The notes: a model not told the origin generated them from the letters alone. Counted from the stretch's first letter, positions 26,911 through 37,592 are shown. The stretch: DNA of 64,000 nucleotides from Rhodoferax sp. U11-2br (GCF_018619435.1 NZ_JAHFZF010000003.1:178003-242002); one strand, 5' to 3'. A program made the numbers and translations.

Positions 26911-27596
26911 TACAACTGGCCTCGTTTGGTGCCCAGGCTGTAGCGTGCATTGACCTTTTTCAGGACAAACAGCGACACCGAGGTGTAGATCAGGAACAGC
27001 GCCCCGGTGAACATGAAAAATATGAAAGGTGAGCGGGTGGCGGCACTGGCCTGTTTGGCCAGATAGGTCATTTCCTGCAGACCGATCAGGCTCACCAAGG
27101 CGGTCGCCTTGATCAGCACCAGCCAGTTGTTGGTGAAGCCGGGCAGCGCATAACGCACCATCTGCGGCAGCGTGATGCGCAAAAAGGTCTGGAAGCGGCT
27201 CATGCCAAAGGCCCAGGCAGCTTCCATCTGGCCTTTGGGGATGCTCAGGATCGCGCCGCGAAAGGTCTCTGTCATGTAGGCGCCGTAGATGAAGCCGATG
27301 GTCAACACCCCGGCCATGAAGGGCTCGATGTCGACGGTGGCTTCCGAACCCAGTTTTTCAAGCAAGGTGTTGATGCCGATGGTGCCACCGTAGAACACCA
27401 GCAGCATCAGCACCAGATCAGGAATGCCCCGAATGATTGTGCTGTACAAGGTAGCCAGTCCGACCAGGACTGGCTTACCCGAGAGTTTGGCCGCAGCACC
27501 GGCCAGACCAAACAGGATTGACACCAGCAGCGCCAGCAAAGAAACCCCCACCGTCAGCAGAGAGCCGTGAAGGATGACCCAGAAATAAGACTGCAT
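26910..27596 (-). CDS. aotQ: basic amino-acid ABC permease AotQ
   Basis: This 228-aa HisQ-type permease has five helices and an EAA loop (ETFRGAILSIPKGQMEAAWA). It follows aotJ after 30 nt and overlaps aotM by one base. The product is the second half of the transmembrane channel for basic amino acids. Confidence 0.92.
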   Translation of the reverse strand: MQSYFWVILHGSLLTVGVSLLALLVSILFGLAGAAAKLSGKPVLVGLATLYSTIIRGIPDLVLMLLVFYGGTIGINTLLEKLGSEATVDIEPFMAGVLTIGFIYGAYMTETFRGAILSIPKGQMEAAWAFGMSRFQTFLRITLPQMVRYALPGFTNNWLVLIKATALVSLIGLQEMTYLAKQASAATRSPFIFFMFTGALFLIYTSVSLFVLKKVNARYSLGTKRGQL

Positions 27597-27626
27597 TGCG
27601 TGAGGGAGGGCGCCGCTGGAAGGGGT

Positions 27627-28394
27627 TTACTTACCGTAAACGTCGAACTTGAAGTACTTGTCGTTGATGGTCTTGTACTTGCCGTTGGCGCGGATGGCCT
27701 TGATGGCAGCGCTGATCTGACTCTTGAGTTCACCCTGGCCTTTGCGCAAAGCGACACCGGCGCCTTGGCCAAAGTATTTGGGAATGTACAGCTCGTCACC
27801 CTTGAGTTCGTAAGCCTCACCACCTGGCTTGCCCAAGAAGCCACCACCCACTTCCAGGATGTCGGCCACGGTGCCATCCAGACGACCGGCCTTGATGTCC
27901 AGGTAAACCTGGTCTTGCGCGTCATAAGAAATCACATCCACACCCTTGGTCTTGAGTTCACCCAGTGCGTATTTTTCCTGGGTGGAGGCCTTGAGCACGC
28001 CGATTTTCTTACCCTTGATGGATTCCGGGCCGGTGTACTTCACTTCTTTTTTGAGGACCACGCGGCTTGGGGTGTTGTAGTACTTGTCGGTGAAGTCAAC
28101 TTGCTTGAGGCGATCTTCGGTGATCGACATCGAGCTGATGATCACGTCGTATTTTTTTGCCAGCAGGCCAGGGATCATGCCGTCCCAGGGTTGTTCCACA
28201 AACACGCAGGTCCGCTTGATTTCTTCGCACAGGGCGCTGGCAATGTCCACGTCAAAGCCGGTGGGTTTGCCATCGGCGGTTTTGAAGGTGAAGGGCTCAT
28301 AGGTGGCATCAATCGCGACCTTGAGGTCCTTGCCTGCCGCAAAGGCGGTGGCGCACATGGCGGTAATGGCAGCAGCTAGCAGGAGTTTCTTCAT
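27627..28394 (-). CDS. aotJ: basic amino-acid binding protein AotJ (HisJ/ArgT family)
   Basis: The 255-aa periplasmic receptor has a signal peptide (MKKLLLAAAITAMCATAFAA) and the HisJ/ArgT core: DATYEPFTFKTADGKPTGFD, EQPWDGMIPGLLAKKYDVII and SMSITEDRLKQVDFTDKYY. A matched pair of cysteines (CEEIKRTC) fits the lysine-arginine-ornithine protein. It is first in aotJQMOP and faces the sensor gene at 28577. A near-consensus sigma-54 promoter lies about 125 bp upstream. Confidence 0.93.
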   Translation of the reverse strand: MKKLLLAAAITAMCATAFAAGKDLKVAIDATYEPFTFKTADGKPTGFDVDIASALCEEIKRTCVFVEQPWDGMIPGLLAKKYDVIISSMSITEDRLKQVDFTDKYYNTPSRVVLKKEVKYTGPESIKGKKIGVLKASTQEKYALGELKTKGVDVISYDAQDQVYLDIKAGRLDGTVADILEVGGGFLGKPGGEAYELKGDELYIPKYFGQGAGVALRKGQGELKSQISAAIKAIRANGKYKTINDKYFKFDVYGK

Positions 28395-28519
28395 ACAGTG
28401 ACTTTCTTACGACAGTGCCGGGGTACGGCGGGTTAAAAAATCGCGAACACAATATTTTAAGTTCAGCGTCTGGCCCTTCTGGCGAATGTTTCTACCTAGA
28501 GCACAGGTGTTGTCAGGTC

Positions 28520-28535
28520 AGCATACTTCGTGCCA
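28520..28535 (-). promoter_or_regulatory. sigma-54 (-24/-12) promoter for aotJQMOP
   Basis: On the minus strand the bases are TGGCACGAAGTATGCT, 15 of 16 against TGGCACG-N4-TTGCW with correct GG to GC spacing. The predicted start is near 28509, leaving a leader of about 115 nt. This is the second amino-acid importer in the window with such a promoter. Confidence 0.68.
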
Positions 28536-28576
28536 AGAAATGTGTTTTGTATTCATGAATTAACATTTGCCACACC

Positions 28577-31500
28577 ATGCTGCCTGTTTTTAAGCCCCTT
28601 TGGCCTCCGAGTGTCTCGGCTCAGATGCCCATTGGGGTGGCAGTCCTCAGCCGTCGCGAGACAACCAAGGTGTGGTGGCGCTGCCTGCTGTTGTTCTGGT
28701 TGATGCTGTCTGGCTTGATATTGGCTTGTCCGGTGTTGGCGGCCGAACCGGTCCGGATCGCAGTGCGTGCCTACCGGCCCAAGCCCCAGGCGTTGGTGCA
28801 ATGGCAACCCTTGGCCAAGGTGCTCAAGGCGGCGGTACCAGAGTACGATTTTGAGGTCTTGGTGTATGACCCGGCCGAATTGCAGCAGGCCGTGGTCAAC
28901 CGGCAGGTCGATTTTGTGCTGACCAATCCGGGCCAGTATGTGCTGCTGGCGCGCCGAGCCGGTCTGAAGGCGCCGCTGGCCACCTTGCTGGTGGATGAGA
29001 GCGGACAGGAGGTGGCCAGTTATGGTGGTGTGATCTTCACCCGGGCCGATGCCCCACCGGTGGCCACCCTGGCCGAACTCAAAGGCAAGACCATTGCTGC
29101 TGTTGACGTGGAGTCACTCGGTGGGTACCAGATGCAGGTGCTGGAGCTGTTGCAGGCAGGGGTCAATCCACAGGCGGACGGCAACTTGTTGCTGACGGGG
29201 CAGCCGCATGACCGGGTGATGGAAGCCGTGCTGAACAAAAAGGCCGATGTCGGCTTTGTGCGCACCGGTGTGCTGGAAGCCCTGCAGCGCGAGGGCAAAC
29301 TCAAACCCGGCCAGGTGCGGGTGATCCACACACAAAAGCTCGATACGTTTCCGGTGCCATCCTCGACGTCTCTCTACCCTGAGTGGCCTTTTTCTTATCT
29401 GGGGCATGTGGATGAACGTCTGGCGCGGCGTGTCACAGCCGCGCTGTTCTCCATCGATGGTGACTCAGCCGAGGCCCGGGCGATGGGCATACGCGGGTTT
29501 TCGGTGCCAGCTGATTACGCCCAGGTGGCAGACACCTTGCGTGCCTTGCGTCTGCCACCCTTTGATCTGATGCCGGCCTTCACCTGGCGTGACGTGGTCT
29601 CACGCTACCGCACGCCGCTGATTGTCTCGATGGTGGCGCTGATGCTGGTGGGGTTGCTGGGTGTGCGCTTGGCCTTGGCACAACGCCGTCTGCGAACCGA
29701 GGTGGCCAACCGCCAAGCCTCCGAGCGTGCCACCGAGCAGTCGCGTGAGTTACTGATGACGGTGATTGACAATGTGCCGATCGGTATTTTCTGGAAAGGC
29801 CGTGACCTGCATTTCCTGGGCTGCAACAGCGTGTTTGCCAGGGACTGTGGTCGCTCGCATGCCCGTGCCCTGGTTGGCAAGGGTGATTTTGATGTGGCCG
29901 AGCCTGAGCGCGCGCAGCGTTATCGGGAAGACGATCTGGCGGTGATGGCCTCGGGTGTGCCGAAGCTGTTTTACGAGGACCGGTTCATTAACCGCCGTGG
30001 CAAGTTGCGCTGGAACCGCATCTCCAAGGTGCCGCTGCGTGACCCGGATGGTGACATTTTTGGTGTGCTGGGCATCTACGAAGATATCAGTGAACAAAAA
30101 CGCCTGGAGGCGCAGCTGATGTTGGATGCCAGCGTGTTCGAGCATGCCCGCGAGGGCATCCTGATCACCGATCCGAGTGGTGGCATCATCAATGTCAACG
30201 CCGCCTTCACCACCATCACCGGCTACAGCCGAACCGAGGTGCTGGGCAAGAACCCGAGACTGCTGTCCTCGGGGCGCCACAGCGCCGAGTTCTACCGCTG
30301 CATGTATGCCGACCTGGCGCACCAGGGGTACTGGCATGGCGAAATCTGGAACCGGCGCAAGAGTGGTGAGGACTATGCCGAGATGCTGACCATCACCGCT
30401 GTGCGCGACCCGCAGGGTCAGATTCAGCACCATGTGGCCATGTTCTTTGACCTCAGCGACATCAAGGCGCACCAGCAGCAGCTGGAAAACCTGGCCCACT
30501 TTGACCCCTTGACCCATTTGCCCAACCGTGTCCTGTTGGCAGACCGGCTGCAGCAGGCGATGTCGCAGGTGCAGCGGCGTGACCGCCTGCTGGCGGTGGT
30601 GTACCTGGATCTGGATGGTTTCAAACTGGTCAACGACAGTTTTGGTCACGACGCTGGCGACTTCTTGCTGGTGGCCGTGGCCGACAACATGAAACATGTG
30701 CTGCGAGAGGGGGATACCCTGGCGCGGCTCGGTGGGGATGAGTTTGTGGCGGTGTTGACCGACCTCTCGGACGCGGAGGACTGCTCTCAAACCATGCAGC
30801 GGCTGCTGGCCGCCGTGGCGCGGCCGGTGCAGTTTGCCGACACCCAGCTGACCGTGTCAGCCAGCCTGGGCGTGACCTTTTACCCACAGGCACAAGCGGT
30901 GGATGCCGACCAGCTGCTGCGCCAGGCAGACCAGGCCATGTACCAGGCCAAGCTGACCGGCAAAAATCGCTACCACGCGTTTGACGCGGTACACGACCAC
31001 AGTGTGCGCGGCCTGCATGAAAGTCTGGAAGAGATTGCCCGCGCCATCGACCAGAACGAGCTGGTGTTGTATTACCAGCCCAAGGTCAATATGCGCACTG
31101 GTCAGGTGCTGGGTGCCGAGGCGCTGGTGCGCTGGTTACACCCGACGCGGGGCCTGTTGGCACCGGCCCAGTTTTTGCCGCTGATCGACGACCACATGCT
31201 CGCGGTGAACCTGGGTGAATGGGTGATACGCACCGCATTGGTGCAAATGCAGGAATGGCAAGACCTGGGCCTGAACCTGCAGGTCAGTGTCAATGTGGCC
31301 GCCAGACAGTTGCAGCAGGACGATTTTGTCCAGCGTCTGGGTGAGTTGCTGGCCAGCGTGCCGGGGGCCAACCCGGCCTTGCTGCAAATGGAAGTGCTCG
31401 AAACCAGTGCATTGCGTGACCTCGCACGCACTGCTTTGGTGATTCGATCCTGCGCACAACTGGGCGTGGGTTTTGCGCTGGATGACTTTGGCACCGGCTA

Positions 31501-31822
31501 CTCATCACTTAGTTACCTGAAACACCTGCCGGTGCAGACCATCAAGATCGACCAGAGTTTTGTGCGCAACATGCTGGATGACGCCGACGATCTGGCGATA
31601 TTGCGCGGCGTGATCAGCCTGGCGCGTGCCTTCGGGCGCGAGGTGCTGGCCGAAGGTGTCGAGACCGTGGCCCATGGCACACGTTTGCTGCAGCTGGGCT
31701 GTGATCTGGCGCAGGGTTATGGCATTGCCCATCCGATGCCCGGCCCGGCGCTGGTCGACTGGCTGGCCAACTGGCAGCCTGATCCGGCTTGGGCCTCCGA
31801 CGCAAGCACGGCCTGGCCGTGA
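28577..31822 (+). CDS. PhnD-like sensor fused to PAS-PAS-GGDEF-EAL
   Basis: This 1081-aa membrane protein starts with a signal/anchor helix (about 34-54), then a phosphonate-binding (PhnD)-like periplasmic domain of about 270 residues (VRIAVRAYRPKPQALVQWQP and DFVLTNPGQYVLL), and a transmembrane helix near 345-368. Two PAS domains follow, then GGDEF with an intact RLGGDEF (719-723) and EAL with an intact EAL (848-850) plus DDFGTGYSSLSYL. Both catalytic domains look competent. The ligand may be a small oxyanion or a solute from the neighbouring amino-acid systems. The start is uncertain: residue 17 is another methionine and neither has a clear ribosome site. Confidence 0.88.
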   Translation: MLPVFKPLWPPSVSAQMPIGVAVLSRRETTKVWWRCLLLFWLMLSGLILACPVLAAEPVRIAVRAYRPKPQALVQWQPLAKVLKAAVPEYDFEVLVYDPAELQQAVVNRQVDFVLTNPGQYVLLARRAGLKAPLATLLVDESGQEVASYGGVIFTRADAPPVATLAELKGKTIAAVDVESLGGYQMQVLELLQAGVNPQADGNLLLTGQPHDRVMEAVLNKKADVGFVRTGVLEALQREGKLKPGQVRVIHTQKLDTFPVPSSTSLYPEWPFSYLGHVDERLARRVTAALFSIDGDSAEARAMGIRGFSVPADYAQVADTLRALRLPPFDLMPAFTWRDVVSRYRTPLIVSMVALMLVGLLGVRLALAQRRLRTEVANRQASERATEQSRELLMTVIDNVPIGIFWKGRDLHFLGCNSVFARDCGRSHARALVGKGDFDVAEPERAQRYREDDLAVMASGVPKLFYEDRFINRRGKLRWNRISKVPLRDPDGDIFGVLGIYEDISEQKRLEAQLMLDASVFEHAREGILITDPSGGIINVNAAFTTITGYSRTEVLGKNPRLLSSGRHSAEFYRCMYADLAHQGYWHGEIWNRRKSGEDYAEMLTITAVRDPQGQIQHHVAMFFDLSDIKAHQQQLENLAHFDPLTHLPNRVLLADRLQQAMSQVQRRDRLLAVVYLDLDGFKLVNDSFGHDAGDFLLVAVADNMKHVLREGDTLARLGGDEFVAVLTDLSDAEDCSQTMQRLLAAVARPVQFADTQLTVSASLGVTFYPQAQAVDADQLLRQADQAMYQAKLTGKNRYHAFDAVHDHSVRGLHESLEEIARAIDQNELVLYYQPKVNMRTGQVLGAEALVRWLHPTRGLLAPAQFLPLIDDHMLAVNLGEWVIRTALVQMQEWQDLGLNLQVSVNVAARQLQQDDFVQRLGELLASVPGANPALLQMEVLETSALRDLARTALVIRSCAQLGVGFALDDFGTGYSSLSYLKHLPVQTIKIDQSFVRNMLDDADDLAILRGVISLARAFGREVLAEGVETVAHGTRLLQLGCDLAQGYGIAHPMPGPALVDWLANWQPDPAWASDASTAWP

Positions 31823-31838
31823 GGCCTGGCCGCAGGCC
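31823..31838. terminator. GC-rich hairpin between convergent genes
   Basis: GGCCTG pairs with CAGGCC over a GCCG loop, immediately after the TGA of the EAL gene. It lacks a T-tract, so it may be a mild or Rho-assisted terminator. Confidence 0.35.
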
Positions 31839-31864
31839 AAACCACCGTCATCGACGCTGTTGTT

Positions 31865-34471
31865 TCACCAATCCTCTTTCACCGCCAGCACCGCGTCCTG
31901 GCCTGCGGCGGCGCGGGCTGCTAGCCAGGCGGTCAGCGTACCCGCCGCTACCACTGACAAGCACAGGGTCAGCAACTTGGCCCAGGGCAGCATCAAGTCC
32001 ATGGTCCAGTGAAAACTCTGCGGGTTGACCACCAACACCAGCACCAGCGCCACCACCAGACCCAGCCCCAGGCCGGCGATGGCCCCCAGTGTGGTCCAGG
32101 CCAAACCTTCGAGCGCCACCACACTGAGGATCTGGCGGCGCGTCAGTCCCAGGTGGGCCAGCAGGCCAAACTCCTTGCGCCGCGACAAGACCTGCGCGCT
32201 GAAACTGGCTGCCACCCCAAACAGGCCAATGCCAATCGCCACCGCCTGCAGCCAGTAGGTCACCGCAAAACTGCGGTCAAAAATTTTGAGCGAGATGGCT
32301 CGGATCTGGGCCGAGCTGCCAAACTCCAGCAGGCCACCGGTGCCACGCTGGGCATCGGCGCCCTGGGTCGCCTGCGGCCCGGCCAGTGCCTGCAGGGCTT
32401 GTTGCACCCTAGCCGTGTCCTCAGGCTGGTCCAGCCACAGCGCCAGGTCGTTGGCGCGCTGGTCATTTGTGAGGCGCCGAAAGTCTGCCAGATCCATCGC
32501 AATCGAGCCCGACTGGCGGGCGTAGTCGCGCCACACACCTGCCACAAAAAATGTAGCTGTAGGCTCTTTATCCAAAAGGGCTAGAGGCCTAAAAGCCTTG
32601 GAAAGCGCGGGCAAGGTCCGGCCCACCTGAGCGCCGTGTAAATCGACCACCGCCTCACTCACATAGACCCCAATCTGGCCGGGTGGCACCGGCAGCGGTG
32701 GCGCCAGCAGCGGCAGGCTGCGCGCCGGGTCACCCAGTTCACGTGCCAGCAGCGCCACTGCCGGCAGGCTGGGGCTGAGGCTCAGGGGTAACAGGCGCTG
32801 TGGCTGCAGCTTGCTCACCCCCGGCAGCTGGGCCGCGGCTTGCACAAAGTCCGGCGTAAAAAACACGGTGTCGCTGGCGCTCATGCCCACCGCGCTGCGC
32901 ACATACAGGTCAGCGGGCAGCAGCCGGTCCAGCCACTGGGTGACCGAGTCGCGAAAACTCGCCACCATCACCGTTAACGCCACCGCCAGGCTCAACGAGG
33001 CCACGACACCGCTGACAGCCACCGCCGCAGTGTCGCGCTGGCGCCGGGCCCGCTCCACCGCCAGCAGCGGCAGGGTCTGGTGTGCCAGCCGGGGCGCCAG
33101 CCAGCCCAGCAGCAGCCCAATCAACCACGGCAGGGCGGTGATGCCACCTACCAGCAGCATCCCGACCGACACATAGGCCGCCAGAGGTATGTCAAAAATG
33201 GGTGGAGCCCTTGTCAATAAAGCGCCAACAGCTATCAAAAGTAAACTGATCCAGTGTGACTTGGTCCCCACACCCAGGCTGCCCAGACCTTTGAGGGTTT
33301 GGGCGGGTGGTAACTGCTGTGCCACCCGTGCCGGCCACCAGCCGCCCACCAGTGCCGCTGCCACACCCAAAGCGCCATAGACCAAAGCCGCCACCGGACT
33401 GAACTGCAGGCTCGGTGAGGCGCCCGAGAAAAAGCCGCTGCCCAGATCACCACCGAGCAAACCCAGCGCCAGTGCGGCCAGCCCGGTGCCCAGCGCCAGC
33501 CCGGCCAGGCTGCCCACCAGTCCCAGCGCCAGCGACTCCCACAGCACGAGCCTGAGCCGGTCGCGCCCGGACAGGCCCAGCACGCCCAGCAGCGCAAATT
33601 GCTGCGCACGTTTGGCCACGCTCAGTGACAACACCGAAAATACCAGAAACGCACCGGTGAACAGCGCAATCAGCGCCAGCACCGTCAGGTTGACCCGGTA
33701 GGCGCGTGACAGGTTGTTGATCTGTGACTCGGCCTCTTGGGGCAGCGCCACCCGCACATCAGCGGGCCAGTCGGGGGACGTTTGTAACTGGCGGGCCAAA
33801 GCATCACGGTCCACACCTTTGTCCAGTCGCAGGTCAATGCGGGTGAGCTGGCCGGGTTTGTCAAACAGGTCCTGCGCCGCGCCCAGGTCCATCACCGCGA
33901 GTGCCGGGCCAGCGGCGCGCACTCGGCCAGCCACCTGGGCATCCACCCAGGCCATGCCGCTTTGCAACTGGAGGGCGCCGCTTGAGCTTGCAGGCTCGGC
34001 GCCTGTGGGCCAGAGAATGCGTTTGGCTGCCGTGTTTAAAAACATCTGCCCCGGCGCAAACAGCACCCAGCGGTCCACTGGCGCAGCGTCGGGCAAGGGC
34101 ATCAGGTCCGGTGAGATGGCAAACACACTCAAGGCGTCCACCCCCACCACCCGCAATGCACGTTTGCCCTGTGGCGTCAACACATAACTGTTGATCTCCA
34201 GTATGGGGGAGGCCGTTGCCACACCTGGGGTTTGTGCTATATTTTTATACACCGCCTGGTCAAAGTTGCCTTGTACGCCAGACACTTCCAGGTCACTCTG
34301 GCCACCTACCGCACGGGCTGCCTGGGCAAACTCGTCGAGCGCCGAGTTGTTGATCAGGTGCACAGAAAACGCCAGCGCCACACCCAGCATCACCGCCAGC
34401 ACGGCAGCTGCATTGCGCCAGGGGTGCTGACGCAATTCCTGCCAGGAGAAGGTGGTGAGCAGTGCAAACAT
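31865..34471 (-). CDS. FtsX/LolE-type ABC permease with two fused halves
   Basis: The 868-aa protein begins at a cytoplasmic N-terminus (SWQELRQHPWRNAAAVLAVM), has one helix and a periplasmic MacB-like domain, a four-helix block, a second periplasmic domain, and three C-terminal helices including the FtsX segment around VLSRRKEFGLLAHLGLTR. This fits permeases that work with a LolD-type ATPase and an AttH/CrtC-like exported lipocalin; plausible partners are encoded at 43958 and 20934. Two copies of the interspersed repeat lie in the frame; one encodes the loop FRPLALLDKEPTATFF and the other part of a membrane segment. Confidence 0.82.
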   Translation of the reverse strand: MFALLTTFSWQELRQHPWRNAAAVLAVMLGVALAFSVHLINNSALDEFAQAARAVGGQSDLEVSGVQGNFDQAVYKNIAQTPGVATASPILEINSYVLTPQGKRALRVVGVDALSVFAISPDLMPLPDAAPVDRWVLFAPGQMFLNTAAKRILWPTGAEPASSSGALQLQSGMAWVDAQVAGRVRAAGPALAVMDLGAAQDLFDKPGQLTRIDLRLDKGVDRDALARQLQTSPDWPADVRVALPQEAESQINNLSRAYRVNLTVLALIALFTGAFLVFSVLSLSVAKRAQQFALLGVLGLSGRDRLRLVLWESLALGLVGSLAGLALGTGLAALALGLLGGDLGSGFFSGASPSLQFSPVAALVYGALGVAAALVGGWWPARVAQQLPPAQTLKGLGSLGVGTKSHWISLLLIAVGALLTRAPPIFDIPLAAYVSVGMLLVGGITALPWLIGLLLGWLAPRLAHQTLPLLAVERARRQRDTAAVAVSGVVASLSLAVALTVMVASFRDSVTQWLDRLLPADLYVRSAVGMSASDTVFFTPDFVQAAAQLPGVSKLQPQRLLPLSLSPSLPAVALLARELGDPARSLPLLAPPLPVPPGQIGVYVSEAVVDLHGAQVGRTLPALSKAFRPLALLDKEPTATFFVAGVWRDYARQSGSIAMDLADFRRLTNDQRANDLALWLDQPEDTARVQQALQALAGPQATQGADAQRGTGGLLEFGSSAQIRAISLKIFDRSFAVTYWLQAVAIGIGLFGVAASFSAQVLSRRKEFGLLAHLGLTRRQILSVVALEGLAWTTLGAIAGLGLGLVVALVLVLVVNPQSFHWTMDLMLPWAKLLTLCLSVVAAGTLTAWLAARAAAGQDAVLAVKEDW
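32543..32594 (-). repeat. interspersed palindromic repeat inside the permease gene, copy E
   Basis: On the minus strand: TTTTAGGCCTCTAGCCCTT, ttggATAAAG, AGCCTACAGCTACATT and TTTTGTG. It is translated in frame in a periplasmic linker. Confidence 0.75.
33191..33241 (+). repeat. interspersed palindromic repeat inside the permease gene, copy F
   Basis: On the plus strand: TCAAAAATGGGTGGAGCCCTT, gtcaATAAAG, CGCCAACAGCTATCAAAAG. The gene is read on the other strand and stays open; the product there is hydrophobic and appears to form part of a transmembrane helix. Confidence 0.6.
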
Positions 34472-34525
34472 CAGGCGCCATTCTCGTGCAGCGCTTGGTC
34501 AAGCGTGCCCGACAGGGTTTTGTGG

Positions 34526-34575
34526 TGTTCGGATTTCCGAGCAGCTTACAGGCCAGTTGTTCGGAAAACCGTATG
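34526..34575 (+). promoter_or_regulatory. tandem dyads, likely AauR/DctD-type enhancer sites for aspA
   Basis: TGTTCGGATTTCCGAGCA (34526-34543) and TGTTCGGAAAACCGTATG (34558-34575) share an eight-base left arm and start 32 bp apart, about three helical turns. They match TTCGG-N4-CCGAA, the motif I recall for the sigma-54 activator AauR. They lie about 95-130 bp upstream of the predicted start, the usual place for enhancer sites. Confidence 0.6.
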
Positions 34576-34634
34576 ATGGCTGTAAAAAATGGCATTTTGT
34601 CTTTATAAATCAATGGCTTGCAATATTGGTTGAT

Positions 34635-34650
34635 TGGTACGCTCCATGCT
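34635..34650 (+). promoter_or_regulatory. sigma-54 (-24/-12) promoter for aspA
   Basis: TGGTACGCTCCATGCT matches TGGCACG-N4-TTGCW at all but two specified positions, with GG and GC correctly spaced. The predicted start is near 34661, about 50 nt before the aspA ATG. The leader holds a GC palindrome (GCCGCAGGCCTGCGGC, 34662-34677). Confidence 0.6.
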
Positions 34651-34713
34651 GTGATAGAGGGGCCGCAGGCCTGCGGCACGGCCTTTGGCCGCAACCCGAT
34701 GGCAGGAGACAAC

Positions 34714-36123
<1,410 letters not shown>

Positions 36124-36233
36124 ACCCTGCCTGAGCTTGACCCGGACTGCCGCGCCTGTGGGCGTGGCCGTTCGAGCGCAGGGCATACCTGCAGGCTTAG
36201 ATTGATTGAAAATTTTTAACCGAGGAAGACAAA

Positions 36234-37583
36234 ATGAGTCAAAAAAAAGGAATGCTTGACTGGTATTTCAAGACCAATCTGCTCACGCGGATCATGGTCG
36301 GGCTGGTCGCAGGCTGTATCGTGGGTATTTTGCTGGGCTTTGGTGACCCGGCCAACAGCAAGGCGTTTGTCGACAATACCAAGATCTTTGGTGACATCTT
36401 CATCCGTTTGCTCAAGATGATTGTGGTGCCGGTGATCTTCTTCTCGCTGATTGCTGGTGCGGCCAGCATCGCGCCGTCACGGCTGGGTCGTGTGGGTGTG
36501 AAGATCATTGCCTTTTACATGGCCACCTCGGCAGTCTCCGTGGCTGTGGGTCTGTTCTTTGCCAACCTGCTGCAACCCGGTTTGGGTATGGAGATTGTTG
36601 GCGCGGAAGCGGTCAAGGGCAAGGTTGCCGAGGCGCCGTCGCTCTCGACCATCTTCCTCAACATCATCCCGACCAACCCGGCCGAGTCGCTGGCCAAGGG
36701 TGATGTGTTGCCGATCATCTTTTTTGCCATGTTGTTTGGTCTGGCGATTTCCTTCACCAAGGAGTCCGAAGATCCAGCTGTAGCCAAGGGCGCGGACTTG
36801 CTGTTTGGTCTGGTCAACGCGGCGGCTGAGACCATGTACAAAATTGTTCGCGGCATCATGCAGTACGCACCCATTGGTGTGTTCTTCCTGATCGCCATGG
36901 TGTTTGCACAACAAGGTGCCAAGGCACTGGGCCCGCTGCTCTACGTGACCGTCACGGTTTACCTGGCATTCGTTGCGCTGACTATCATTGGTTACGGCGG
37001 TTTGCTGGCGGTGTACCGGCTCGGTGTGATCAAGTTCTTCAAGGGTGCCAACGAGGCGCTGATCACCGCTTTTGTGACCCGTTCTTCGAACGGCACGCTG
37101 CCGGTCACCATGCGTGTGTCAGAAGAAAAACTGGGTGTGCCACGCACCATCTCGTCCTTCACCCTGCCGCTGGGCGCCACCATCAACATGAATGGCACCG
37201 CGATCTACCTGGGCGTGTGCGCCATGTTCATCGGTTATGCCACCGGCCACCCGTTGACGTTTGAGCAGCAGATGGTTGTGGTCACCACCGCCACCCTGGC
37301 CGCCATCGGTACCGCCGGTGTGCCGGGTGCTGGCGCCATCATGTTGCTGATGGTGCTTGAGTCGATTGGCATGAAGGTCGAGGCAGGTTCTGCCGTGGCA
37401 GCTGCCTACGCGATGATCCTGGGCATCGATGCCTTGCTTGACATGGGCCGCACCTGCCTGAATGTGGGTGGCGACATGGTCTGCACCGCGATTGTGGCGA
37501 AAACCGAGGGTGAGCTTGATATGTCCAAGTGGGAAGATCAGTCCACCAGCGCTGTGCCGACACGCAAAGGCAACGTGGTGTAG
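36234..37583 (+). CDS. gltP: GltP-type acidic amino-acid:cation symporter (SDF family)
   Basis: This 449-aa inner-membrane protein belongs to the dicarboxylate/amino-acid symporter family. Its motifs SSNGTLPVT, NMNGTAIY and LDMGRTCLN resemble the glutamate/aspartate carriers more than DctA, which reads SSSESALP and NLDGTSIY. The aspartate-binding arginine of the LDMGRT motif is present. It is 110 nt after aspA, with GAGGAAG before the ATG. Together they import and deaminate aspartate. DctA-like C4-dicarboxylate transport cannot be excluded. Confidence 0.85.
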   Translation: MSQKKGMLDWYFKTNLLTRIMVGLVAGCIVGILLGFGDPANSKAFVDNTKIFGDIFIRLLKMIVVPVIFFSLIAGAASIAPSRLGRVGVKIIAFYMATSAVSVAVGLFFANLLQPGLGMEIVGAEAVKGKVAEAPSLSTIFLNIIPTNPAESLAKGDVLPIIFFAMLFGLAISFTKESEDPAVAKGADLLFGLVNAAAETMYKIVRGIMQYAPIGVFFLIAMVFAQQGAKALGPLLYVTVTVYLAFVALTIIGYGGLLAVYRLGVIKFFKGANEALITAFVTRSSNGTLPVTMRVSEEKLGVPRTISSFTLPLGATINMNGTAIYLGVCAMFIGYATGHPLTFEQQMVVVTTATLAAIGTAGVPGAGAIMLLMVLESIGMKVEAGSAVAAAYAMILGIDALLDMGRTCLNVGGDMVCTAIVAKTEGELDMSKWEDQSTSAVPTRKGNVV

Positions 37584-37592
37584 TTTGGTGGC

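Noticed and set aside
34215..34255. Another repeat copy near TGTGCTATATTTTTATA in the permease gene
   Set aside because: Only the AT-rich arm matches; the palindromic core is missing.
36234..37583. Naming the symporter DctA
   Set aside because: Motifs SSNGTLPVT, NMNGT and LDMGRT fit glutamate/aspartate carriers better than DctA.
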